Source: Xanthobacteraceae bacterium (lineage in GTDB: Bacteria > Pseudomonadota > Alphaproteobacteria > Rhizobiales > Xanthobacteraceae). From it: a stretch of DNA of 6,981 bases. The stretch covers positions 1-6,981 of the forward strand of contig JASHWN010000514.1 in NCBI GenBank assembly GCA_030044035.1, read 5' to 3'. Of this stretch, positions 1 to 6,981 are shown piece after piece. Both the position numbers and the translations under genes were made by a program. The notes beneath the pieces are model-generated. The model ran no database searches, was not told where the DNA came from, and saw only the letters and a program-made list of their open reading frames with translations. Position 1 is the first letter of the stretch. Every line of letters starts with the position of its first letter.

Positions 1-669
1 AACATCAATCCGCGCCGCGCCGGCCGCAAGGCCGGGCTCGACCATTTCGGCATCGAGGTCGAGGATGCCGAAACCGCGTTCGACCGCATGCGCAAGAAAT
101 ATCCGACCGTGCAATGGCTGAAGCGGCCGTCGAACCGGCCGTTCGCCGGCATCTCCACCCACGATCCCGACGGCAACATGTTCGACATTTCGCAGAAAAA
201 CATGGCGAACCGCACCTCGGTCTATCGCGACCAGGAAGGCAAGTCCGAGATCAACCCGCGCCACATTTCTCACGTGGCGCTGCGCACCATGCGCCCCGAC
301 GACATGGCGGAGTTCTATCGCGACGTGTTCGAGCTTCTGCCCGCCAACAAGAACGCCGGCGACCGCAACCATTATCTGACCGACGGCCACATGACGCTCG
401 TCATCATGCCGTGGGACATCACCGACTACGAGGGCACCGGCATCATCACCGCCGGCATGGACCACATCGGCTTTAAGGTCGAGAGCGTCGACAAATTCCA
501 CGAGGACGTCGAGCGCATCGCCGCGGAGAATCCGCTGCTGGCGCCGGCGCCGGTCGGCACCGGCGCCGAAGGCAAGGCGCTGCTCGAGCTGTTCCGCCGC
601 TCCTGCCCGCTCGGCCAGCACCAGATGGCCGATTGCGACGGCGTGCTGCTCGACGTCGCCGCCGCTTAA
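1..669 (+). CDS. VOC family protein (glyoxalase/extradiol dioxygenase fold), 5' partial
   Basis: The frame is open from base 1 to a TAA at 667-669, so the N-terminus lies outside the window; 222 residues are visible. Three vicinal-oxygen-chelate beta-alpha-beta modules can be read. The first is residues 13-66, with LDHFGIEV (His15) and DPDGNMFDIS (Asp62). The second starts at HVALRT (His91) and continues into an AEFYRDVFEL helix. The third starts at DHIGFKV (His155) and ends in DCDGVLLDV (Asp218). Four modules make two VOC domains, so about one module is probably missing upstream. VOC proteins use His and Glu/Asp from these strands to hold a divalent metal and act as extradiol dioxygenases, glyoxalases, isomerases or resistance proteins. 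Here Asp sits where Glu is usual at the ends of modules 1 and 3. The substrate cannot be read from sequence. The adjacent binding-protein gene suggests catabolism of an imported small molecule. Family is confident; reaction is unknown. Confidence 0.88.
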   Translation, partial: NINPRRAGRKAGLDHFGIEVEDAETAFDRMRKKYPTVQWLKRPSNRPFAGISTHDPDGNMFDISQKNMANRTSVYRDQEGKSEINPRHISHVALRTMRPDDMAEFYRDVFELLPANKNAGDRNHYLTDGHMTLVIMPWDITDYEGTGIITAGMDHIGFKVESVDKFHEDVERIAAENPLLAPAPVGTGAEGKALLELFRRSCPLGQHQMADCDGVLLDVAAA

Positions 670-675
670 AACGCG

Positions 676-1707
676 ATGCGCCGCGGTTTTTTCGCGCTGG
701 CGCTGACGCTCTGCGCCTGCCTCTCTGCACGCGCCGATCCGGTCGCCGATTTTTATCGCGGCCGCTCGATCTCCTGGATCCTCAGCGCCGGCGCCGGCGG
801 CGGCTATGCGAGCTATGCGCAAGCGTTCGCGCCGTATTTCGCCGCGCACATTCCCGGCAATCCGACCATCGTCATCCAGAACATGCCGGGCGGCGGCGGC
901 ATCCGCGCCATGCTGTATCTCAACGCGGTGGCGCCGAAGGACGGCACCACGCTCGGCCTCGTCCATTCCAGCGTGCCGTTCGCGCCGCTCTACGGCATCA
1001 AGGCGGCGAATTTCGATCCGCGCCGCATGAACTGGATCGGCAGCATCGACGCCTCGACCGGCATCTGCGTCGCCTGGCACAGCTCCGGCATCGCCAGCTG
1101 GGCGGACATGCTGAAAAAGCCGTTCACCGTCGGCTCGACCGGCGCCGGCTCGCAGATGGAAACCATGCCGATCATGCTCGACAACCTGTTCGGCACCAAG
1201 ATCAAGGTGATCGCCGGCTATACCGGCGGCAACGACATTTATCTGGCGATGGAGCGCGGCGAGGTGCAGGGCCGCTGCGGCGGGCTGATTTCCTCGATCC
1301 GCTCGACGCGGCCGGACTGGTTTCCGCAGCACAAGGTGAACGTGCCGATTCAGATCTCAACCGCGCGCAATCCGCTGTTTCCCGATACGCCGACGATCGC
1401 GGAGTTCGCCAAGGACGCGCGGACCAAAAACATTTTGCGGCTGGTGCTCTCGCCGCTCGACATGGACCGCCCGATCCTGGCGCCGCCGGGCGTGCCGGCC
1501 GAGCGGGTCGCGGCGCTGCGGGCGGCGTTTCATGCCGCCATGAACGATGCCGGCTTCATCGCGCAAGCCGAGAAAGAGGGCCTGGAGATCCGCGAAATCG
1601 GCGGCGCGCGGGTGGCGCAAATTCTGGACGATGCGTTCGCCATGCCGCCGGACATCGCCAAGGCCGCACAAGCCGCAATGCGCGCCGGCGCCGGCAGCGG
1701 CGAGTGA
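676..1707 (+). CDS. Bug/TctC-family periplasmic solute-binding protein
   Basis: The 343-residue product matches the usual length of the Bug (tripartite tricarboxylate transporter receptor) family. Residues 1-20 form a signal peptide (RR, hydrophobic core, ARA before Asp21), so the mature protein should be periplasmic. Family hallmarks are DFYRGRSISWILSAGAGGGY (residues 25-44), IVIQNMPGGGG (65-75), APKDGTTLGL (86-95), TVGSTGAGSQ (151-160), GYTGGNDIYLAMERGEVQG (181-199) and LAPPGVPAERV (268-278). These proteins bind small carboxylates or amides in a two-lobed cleft and deliver them to a TctAB-type permease. No permease gene is in this window, so it is an orphan receptor here, which is common in the family. 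The ATG lies 6 bases after the VOC stop with no clear Shine-Dalgarno, which suggests translational coupling. ATG 676 is chosen because the signal peptide begins there. The ligand is unknown; an organic or aromatic acid used by the VOC enzyme is an inference. Confidence 0.9.
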   Translation: MRRGFFALALTLCACLSARADPVADFYRGRSISWILSAGAGGGYASYAQAFAPYFAAHIPGNPTIVIQNMPGGGGIRAMLYLNAVAPKDGTTLGLVHSSVPFAPLYGIKAANFDPRRMNWIGSIDASTGICVAWHSSGIASWADMLKKPFTVGSTGAGSQMETMPIMLDNLFGTKIKVIAGYTGGNDIYLAMERGEVQGRCGGLISSIRSTRPDWFPQHKVNVPIQISTARNPLFPDTPTIAEFAKDARTKNILRLVLSPLDMDRPILAPPGVPAERVAALRAAFHAAMNDAGFIAQAEKEGLEIREIGGARVAQILDDAFAMPPDIAKAAQAAMRAGAGSGE

Positions 1708-1744
1708 CTAGCGACCCTTGCCGCGGAGATGATCGGACAAAATC

Positions 1745-1957
1745 ATGTCTAAGCGCGAAAAGAGCCTGCGTCAGGAACTCCTCGAAGCACGCGCAAAAAT
1801 ACTGCGGCAAATCGAAATCTGCGCAAACAACCCGGTATCCAATCTTTGGACTGCAGGAGGCGGTGAAGCGCCCTCCCCTACGCCCGTGGCCGAACTCGAA
1901 GCGACCCTCAAGGAGATCGATGAAGCTATTGCTAACGTGGGAGACGACGAAACCTAG
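1745..1957 (+). CDS. small helical protein of unknown function (70 aa)
   Basis: I do not recognise this protein. The 70-residue product has a charged, probably helical N-terminal half (about residues 3-27, MSKREKSLRQELLEARAKI...), a Gly/Pro-rich linker with one Trp (28-47), and a second acidic helix (48-64, VAELEATLKEIDEAIANV). That pattern suggests a helical hairpin or short coiled coil. There is no signal peptide or membrane segment, so it is probably cytoplasmic. It starts 37 bases after the binding-protein stop. A GGA at 1735-1737 is 7 bases before the ATG and may be a weak ribosome binding site; a better GGAG at 1725-1728 is 16 bases away, too far for normal use. Its base composition looks less GC-rich than its neighbours. 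The plausible heptad-like protein and in-line position support a real gene, but it is short and has no functional clue. Confidence 0.6.
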   Translation: MSKREKSLRQELLEARAKILRQIEICANNPVSNLWTAGGGEAPSPTPVAELEATLKEIDEAIANVGDDET

Positions 1958-1989
1958 AACGGACTCTGCCTAAGCATGATTCGACCCAG

Positions 1990-3657
1990 TCACTTGATCG
2001 CCTTATTTGCCGCCGCGAGCTGCGAATGCTGGATGCGATAGAGCATGAAGCGCCGGCCGGCGAAGATCGGCTCAAGATGCGCCGGATCGGGATTTTCGAA
2101 ATTGCCGTTGGTGAAGAGCACGTAGAGATAATCGTAATCCGTCGTCCAATGTCGCCAGTAAGGGCCGGCGCCTGAATTGGGGCGGTCGATGACGTCCACC
2201 ATTTGGCCGATCCCGGGCGGCGTGCCATCCACGGCGTCGATGCGACCGCGATATTCGGGCCGGGCGTGCAGAACCTGCTTGCCCATGACGGTGAATTCGG
2301 TCGTCACCAGCGCCGAGCGCTCGATCAGCGCGATGCAGTCGGCGTGGACCAGGCCGTAATCATCCAAGGCGCTGCCGTCATCCGGATCCGCATAGGCGAC
2401 CGCGACCTTTGAGCCGCGCTCGATAAGTCGCACCGATTGCTGGAACGACTGGATGCCGGACGACAATTGTTGCCATTTGTCTTCGACTTCAGCCACCCGG
2501 ATGGCGGCGAGCCCAAACAGCGCAATCATCACGCCGAGCCGCACATTACGCTGGCGCAGGTCGAGGTCGACACAGGCAAGCAGGATGAAAGCGAGCGAGA
2601 TCGGCAGACGCTGATCGGCCATGTAGGTGTCGAACAGCATGCGCGGCAGCGCCATGTAGATGACGGCGCCGACCGCCAACACCGCGATGCCGAAGGCATG
2701 GAACGACAGCGCGCGGTCGCGCAACGCCCAGCCGACCAGAAACGCGAGGATGCCGATCAGCAACAGCGCGACCGAGTGCGAATAGACCTCGATCACGTAG
2801 ATCAGGCCGTCGATCTTGCCGGCAAGCTCCCAGGACAGGCCCTGCCACAGCCCCCAGGTCGGGCTCATCATCAAAAGCGGCAGCACCGGCAGGAACGGCA
2901 GGCCGGTCGCGACGAAGTCGGCCAGCAGCGCCGGCAAGCGGCGGCGCGCCGCAGCGGGCGAGGCCCTGCGCAGCGGCGCGTACGAGATCCACAGCCGGTG
3001 CAGCTCGAAAGCGAGCAGCGCCAGGCCGTAAACGCCGAGCGAAAACAAGTGGCAGAAGAACAGCGCCAGCACGAACAGCGTCGAAACCGGCAGCCGCAAC
3101 AAAAAGCTGCGCTCGCGGAGCACAATCCACGCCGTGACGGCCCACAGCATCAGCCCGATGCCGGAGACGTAGTTCATCGTGCCGACCAGAAAAACATTGT
3201 TGTACAAGAGCACGAACGCCAAGAGCGGCAACGGCGACCAGCGGCCGAACAGCTGGCGGTGCAGCGCCAGCGTCCCCGATACGATCAGCGCGAAGCTCAG
3301 GACCGTATAAACCTGTCCGGCCAGATAGACGTTCATCAGCCGCTCGAATTGCGGCACGATCAAATCCATCATCAGGTTGGGAATGACCTGCCAATCGATC
3401 TCGTAATAGCGCGCCAGGTCGGGATCGCTGTTGACCGCGGCAATGACGTGCATGCGCGCCAGATGATTGACGTAGTCGGAGAGCGGCGGCAGCGGATGCA
3501 GCAGGATCGGGATCGACGTCAGCGCCAACAGCGCGACGAACAGAGCCGCGATCGCGCGCCGGCCGAACTCGACGCGGCGCGGCGCGAGCCCCTCGACCGC
3601 GGGCTGCGCTGGCGCCAGGTCAAAGACCACACCGGGAGATTGCGTTACATCGAGCAT
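1990..3657 (-). CDS. polytopic membrane protein of unknown function, possibly GT-C glycosyltransferase-like
   Basis: The 555-residue product has a cytoplasmic-looking N-terminal 34 residues with basic RR pairs. About ten hydrophobic segments follow, near residues 35-53, 116-132, 141-158, 161-180, 190-217, 246-264, 284-309, 320-338, 350-364 and 373-388. A soluble C-terminal part of about 165 residues ends the protein. The loop after the first membrane segment reads PLPPLSDYVNHLARMHV, placing Asp61, Asn64 and His65 just outside the membrane. A second polar site, MADQRLP (346-352), precedes the ninth segment. A first-loop acidic residue followed by many membrane helices and a C-terminal soluble domain is the general plan of GT-C lipid-phosphosugar-dependent glycosyltransferases. 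I see no motif that assigns it firmly, so this is inference. The C-terminal part has aromatic stretches (YWRHWTTDYDYLYVLF, 500-515). The ATG at 3657 has no obvious Shine-Dalgarno. The gene converges on the small gene at 1745-1957 and diverges from the hydrolase at 3919. Confidence 0.82.
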   Translation of the reverse strand: MLDVTQSPGVVFDLAPAQPAVEGLAPRRVEFGRRAIAALFVALLALTSIPILLHPLPPLSDYVNHLARMHVIAAVNSDPDLARYYEIDWQVIPNLMMDLIVPQFERLMNVYLAGQVYTVLSFALIVSGTLALHRQLFGRWSPLPLLAFVLLYNNVFLVGTMNYVSGIGLMLWAVTAWIVLRERSFLLRLPVSTLFVLALFFCHLFSLGVYGLALLAFELHRLWISYAPLRRASPAAARRRLPALLADFVATGLPFLPVLPLLMMSPTWGLWQGLSWELAGKIDGLIYVIEVYSHSVALLLIGILAFLVGWALRDRALSFHAFGIAVLAVGAVIYMALPRMLFDTYMADQRLPISLAFILLACVDLDLRQRNVRLGVMIALFGLAAIRVAEVEDKWQQLSSGIQSFQQSVRLIERGSKVAVAYADPDDGSALDDYGLVHADCIALIERSALVTTEFTVMGKQVLHARPEYRGRIDAVDGTPPGIGQMVDVIDRPNSGAGPYWRHWTTDYDYLYVLFTNGNFENPDPAHLEPIFAGRRFMLYRIQHSQLAAANKAIK

Positions 3658-3918
3658 GAGTGACCGGACGGCAACAGGTGGCGACGCGACCCCGGGGAGG
3701 CTTTATTGCGGTGGGGGGACCTGGGCGTGAGAAAAGCCCGCGGAAAGGTGTCAGAGCCAAGGTGAACGCAGGATGAATGTCACGAAAGCGACCCCGCTCG
3801 GACGCCAGGAAGCCCCCGGCCGCGGCTTTTGGGCAACACTTCGGGATAGCCGGCCTCACATTTCCGCCGCAACGCTTATGCTAAAGGTTCGGCGTTAACC
3901 CTGCCGCCGCAAAAGCCC
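3658..3918. other. divergent intergenic region, 261 bp
   Basis: This gap separates the start codons of the minus-strand membrane protein and the plus-strand hydrolase, so promoters for both should lie here. I see one weak sigma70-like candidate facing the hydrolase (separate entry) and no convincing one facing the membrane protein. Two weak hairpins are visible, 3723-3726 with 3736-3739 and 3810-3814 with 3824-3828, both with stems of five base pairs or fewer. No RNA gene, operator palindrome or coding signal is supported. Confidence 0.7.
3855..3882 (+). promoter_or_regulatory. candidate sigma70-type promoter for the SGNH hydrolase
   Basis: CTCACA at 3855-3860 (4 of 6 matches to TTGACA) is followed by a 16-base spacer and TATGCT at 3877-3882 (4 of 6 matches to TATAAT). 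Transcription would begin near 3889, about 30 bases before the ATG at 3919. The sequence around 3871-3897 is more AT-rich than its surroundings. It is a motif match only, of a quality that can occur by chance. No clear Shine-Dalgarno precedes the ATG. Confidence 0.3.
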
Positions 3919-5928
3919 ATGCGTTTTTCGATCGTTCTCGCCGCGTTCCTCGTCATCGCGCCGGTCGATGCGGCGCTGGCCCAGCTCGCCGACACCGGCA
4001 ATTTTCACATCATGTGGGAGGTGAAGAACCGCTTTCGCCTGTTCCGCAACGAGTCCGATTTCATGGGCCAAGTCGCGGCGTACCGCGGTGACGGCGTACT
4101 CGCCGCCGAGCGCCGCCTCGAACGCGCCAGCGGCGGCCTGGGCTGGGCGCGCGACGTGGTCGATCACCTGTGCGTCGACAATTTCGGCAAGCTGTTGCAG
4201 AGCTGCGAGCGTGACGGCGTCAACGAGAACTATCTGGCGCCGCGCGATCATCCGATCGGGGTCTTTCTCTCCGGCCCGGTGCCGGCGGGCGCCACCTGCG
4301 CGTGGACCTTCGATGACGGCGACGGGGCGCTCCGCCAAATGACCGCCGCCTGCGAGGACGAGGTGAAGCTGCGCGTGCGCTACGGCCGGACCACGGTCGC
4401 CACGGTCGACATTCCGCTTGGCGACGGCACCGCGCAGCGGGTCGCGACCGAGATCGCGGTCCGCGACGTGCTGATCGCCGGCCTCGGCGATTCCATCGCG
4501 GCCGGCGAAGGCGATCCGGATCGCGCGGTGCGGCTCGACGGCAGTTTCTGCTTCCGCCGCTTCGGCAGCGGCACGCAATATTTTCGGCCGAGCCGCGCCG
4601 GCTTTGTCGGCGACCACTCGTGCGAGAACGGCCCGACCAGCGACAGCGCCGCCAGGGACTGGGCGCGGCATGGCGCGCGCTGGATGAGTCCGGCCTGCCA
4701 CCGCTCGCTATACTCTTATCAGCTGCGCACCGCGCTGGCGCTCGCGGTGGAGCAACGGCATATCGCGGTGACGTTTCTGCCGCTCGCCTGCACCGGCGCG
4801 TCGATCGATGCCGGCATGTTCGGCAGCCAGCAGACAGATGATTGCCCGGCCGTCGTCGGCATCGACAGCTGCCCCGCCGGTTCGCCGGCGCAGTTTTCCG
4901 AACTGAAAGAGCTGATGGCGGAGGCGCGCCGCATGCAGCCGCAGCGCACGCTCGATCTGGTGCTGTTGACCATCGGCGCCAACGACGTCAGCTTCGCCTC
5001 GCTGGTCGCCAACGTCATCGTCGAGGCGACCACCGAACGGCTGATCCTCGGCCGCGGCGGCGGCATTGTCAGCGTACAGGATGCGCAGCACCTGCTCGAT
5101 CAGCACCTGCCCGGCGAATTCGCCCGGCTGCGCACGGCGCTCAAGCCGTTCGTCGACGGCAATCTGGCGCGCGTCGTCTACGTATCCTACGCCAACCCGG
5201 CGATGCAGGCGCCAAACCAGCCCTGCCCCGGCAGCCGCGACGGCCTCGACGTTCACCCGGCATTTGGCGCCGACGCCGAGCGGCTGCGCGGCGCCGCCGC
5301 ATTCGTCGACCAAAAATTTCTCCCGGCCTTGAAGGCGCTGGCGACCTGCGATGGCGCCCAGATCTGCCGCGATCCGCTCAAGGACCGCATGACGTTCGTC
5401 GATAGCCACCAGGCCGAATTTGAGAAGCACGGCATGTGCGTGCACGCGCCGGACGATCCGGCGTTCGATCGCGATTGTTTTTCGCCTAACGGCACGAGCT
5501 TCGTCGCCAATCTGGTCACCGCCGCCGAGGAGCCGCTCGCCTGCTCGCAGCCGGCTAGCGACTATCAGCCCTATGCGCCGCGCGGGCGCTGGATCAGGAC
5601 CGCGAACGACAGCTATTTCACCGCGATGACCTATCCGGAAGGCATCCCCGCCACCTTGAAGCCGACCGACATTCACGATGCGCTCTGGGGCGTGGTCAGC
5701 GCCGTCTATGGCGGCGCGGTGCATCCGACCGCGGAAGGTTACGCGGCGATGGCCGACGCAGCGCTGCCCGCCGTGCGCGACGTGCTCGGCTTGCCGGAGC
5801 CGCCGGCGGTAAGCGCCGAACCGCTGCCGCCGCTCAATCCAGGGCCGGCGGGGGCGCCTGACCCGCAAAATGCGCCGGCGCCGACGCCGCCCGTGCCGCT
5901 GCCTTCGCGTCCGTCGGCGACGCCGTAG
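3919..5928 (+). CDS. secreted SGNH/GDSL-family hydrolase (esterase/lipase type) with N-terminal extension
   Basis: The 669-residue product starts with a signal peptide (cleavage likely after AALA, residue 21), pointing to the periplasm or outside. Residues 22-180 form a beta-rich region of unknown role; CAWTFDDGDG (127-136) with Cys127 and Cys145 recalls PKD/Ig-like folds. The SGNH core follows. Block I is GLGDSIAAGEG with nucleophile Ser192. Block II Gly is in ACTGAS (Gly293). Block III is TIGANDVSF (Gly353, Asn355). Block V is AVHPTAEGY with catalytic His602. The DxxH Asp is absent: residue 599 is Gly. CHRSLYSY (260-267) and ACTGAS resemble actinobacterial secreted SGNH esterases, some of which use a Ser-His dyad with a backbone carbonyl. 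Sixteen cysteines in the mature part suggest many disulfides. Residues 626-669 are a Pro/Ala-rich tail. Family members cleave ester bonds in lipids or acylated sugars; the substrate here is unknown. The length is about twice that of a bare SGNH domain. ATG 3919 is chosen because the signal peptide begins there. Confidence 0.9.
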   Translation: MRFSIVLAAFLVIAPVDAALAQLADTGNFHIMWEVKNRFRLFRNESDFMGQVAAYRGDGVLAAERRLERASGGLGWARDVVDHLCVDNFGKLLQSCERDGVNENYLAPRDHPIGVFLSGPVPAGATCAWTFDDGDGALRQMTAACEDEVKLRVRYGRTTVATVDIPLGDGTAQRVATEIAVRDVLIAGLGDSIAAGEGDPDRAVRLDGSFCFRRFGSGTQYFRPSRAGFVGDHSCENGPTSDSAARDWARHGARWMSPACHRSLYSYQLRTALALAVEQRHIAVTFLPLACTGASIDAGMFGSQQTDDCPAVVGIDSCPAGSPAQFSELKELMAEARRMQPQRTLDLVLLTIGANDVSFASLVANVIVEATTERLILGRGGGIVSVQDAQHLLDQHLPGEFARLRTALKPFVDGNLARVVYVSYANPAMQAPNQPCPGSRDGLDVHPAFGADAERLRGAAAFVDQKFLPALKALATCDGAQICRDPLKDRMTFVDSHQAEFEKHGMCVHAPDDPAFDRDCFSPNGTSFVANLVTAAEEPLACSQPASDYQPYAPRGRWIRTANDSYFTAMTYPEGIPATLKPTDIHDALWGVVSAVYGGAVHPTAEGYAAMADAALPAVRDVLGLPEPPAVSAEPLPPLNPGPAGAPDPQNAPAPTPPVPLPSRPSATP

Positions 5929-5942
5929 CGGCGGGAGTGTTT

Positions 5943-5985
5943 CCCGGGCGCAGCGCAGCACGAAGTGGTGCGCTGCAGACCCGGG
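5943..5985. repeat. left hairpin of the palindromic repeat pair
   Basis: The outer stem is CCCGGG at 5943-5948 with CCCGGG at 5980-5985. The main stem is GCAGCGCA (5950-5957) with TGCGCTGC (5969-5976). After a G-G mismatch, CAC (5959-5961) pairs with GTG (5965-5967) around a GAA loop. No T-run follows, so it is not a classic intrinsic terminator, but it could still stop or protect the mRNA of the hydrolase, whose stop codon is 14 bases upstream. Confidence 0.8.
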
Positions 5986-6013
5986 ATCGTTAGGAACTCC
6001 GAGCTTGAAACGA

Positions 6014-6058
6014 TCCCGGATCAGCGGTGCACCGCTTCGCGCTGCACCGCATCCGGGA
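6014..6058. repeat. right hairpin of the palindromic repeat pair
   Basis: The outer stem is TCCCGGAT (6014-6021) with ATCCGGGA (6051-6058). The main stem is GCGGTGCA (6024-6031) with TGCACCGC (6043-6050). After a C-C mismatch, CGC (6033-6035) pairs with GCG (6039-6041) around a TTC loop. The plan is the same as the left hairpin: outer stem, 8-bp stem, one mismatch, 3-bp stem, 3-base loop. The stop codon of the minus-strand reductase is 8 bases away. Confidence 0.8.
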
Positions 6059-6066
6059 AACGATGG

Positions 6067-6981
<915 letters not shown>

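Larger units (their letters stand above)
5939..6061. repeat. BIME-like inverted pair of palindromic (REP-type) intergenic repeats
   Basis: A 123-base imperfect palindrome fills almost the whole gap between two convergent genes. The ends GTTTCCCGG (5939-5947) and CCGGGAAAC (6053-6061) are exact inverted repeats. The inner flanks CCGGGATCGTT (5981-5991) and AACGATCCCGG (6009-6019) are also exact inverted repeats around a 17-base unpaired centre (5992-6008). Each half folds into its own long hairpin (separate entries), and the inner arms 5965-5990 and 6010-6035 match in inverted orientation at 21 of 26 positions. This is the architecture of a pair of REP units. I recall similar palindromes between Bradyrhizobium-type genes, but copy number cannot be tested from one window. 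Likely effects are transcription termination on both strands or 3' mRNA protection; neither is shown. Confidence 0.8.

Noticed and set aside
709..735. Cysteines in the binding-protein signal peptide as a possible lipoprotein lipobox.
   Set aside because: The residues before Cys13 and Cys15 do not fit the lipobox pattern, and ARA before Asp21 is a better signal peptidase I site.
1729..1752. A seven-codon open frame (ATG 1729, TAA 1750) overlapping the start of the small gene, a possible leader peptide.
   Set aside because: The GGAG at 1725-1728 abuts its ATG and cannot serve as a ribosome binding site, and nothing in the peptide suggests attenuation.
633..1973. A 446-codon plus-strand frame overlapping the binding protein and the small gene.
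   Set aside because: It is an Arg-rich out-of-frame reading; the Bug-family frame at 676-1707 explains the region.
2437..3663. A 408-codon open frame on the plus strand, antisense to the membrane protein.
   Set aside because: Its product is a Gln/Arg/His-rich string without a plausible fold, as expected from the complement of a high-GC membrane gene. The minus-strand frame gives clear membrane segments.
3810..3830. GC-rich hairpin followed by TTTT in the divergent intergenic region, terminator-like.
   Set aside because: The stem is only 5 bp with a 9-base loop, the T-run is 4 bases, and no gene ends upstream on that strand.
4708..5961. A 417-codon open frame on the minus strand opposite the SGNH hydrolase.
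   Set aside because: It is an Arg-rich low-complexity shadow; the plus strand carries a signal peptide and all the SGNH catalytic blocks.

Overview
The window is GC-rich DNA with dense, short-gapped genes. It looks like an alphaproteobacterial chromosome, most likely of the Bradyrhizobium/Rhodopseudomonas type. That placement is an inference from the GC bias, an orphan Bug/TctC-type binding protein, a thioredoxin-reductase-like ferredoxin-NADP reductase, and a palindromic intergenic repeat of a style I associate with that group. No marker gene proves it.

Layout. Positions 1-1957 hold three rightward genes. The first is the 3' part of a two-domain VOC (glyoxalase/extradiol dioxygenase fold) protein. 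Six bases later comes a secreted Bug/TctC-family solute-binding protein, followed by a small helical protein of unknown function. Positions 1990-3657 (minus strand) encode a 555-residue polytopic membrane protein of unknown function with some GT-C glycosyltransferase-like traits. A 261-bp divergent intergenic region (3658-3918) carries one weak promoter candidate. Positions 3919-5928 encode a large secreted SGNH/GDSL esterase-type hydrolase with an N-terminal beta-rich extension and a proline-rich tail. A compact palindromic repeat pair (about 5939-6061) fills nearly all the gap before the last gene. That gene (6067-6981, minus, N-terminus outside the window) is a ferredoxin/flavodoxin-NADP+ reductase of the TrxR-like type.

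How the genes might work together. The VOC enzyme and the binding protein are probably co-transcribed, which suits capture and breakdown of a small organic acid or aromatic compound. The membrane protein and the SGNH hydrolase are divergent and both face the cell envelope, so a shared role in an envelope glycan is possible but unproven. The reductase is a housekeeping redox gene.

I found no CRISPR array, RNA gene, insertion sequence or defence system. The most distinctive non-coding structure is the repeat pair. The most unusual protein detail is the SGNH hydrolase, which lacks the usual Asp of its DxxH block.
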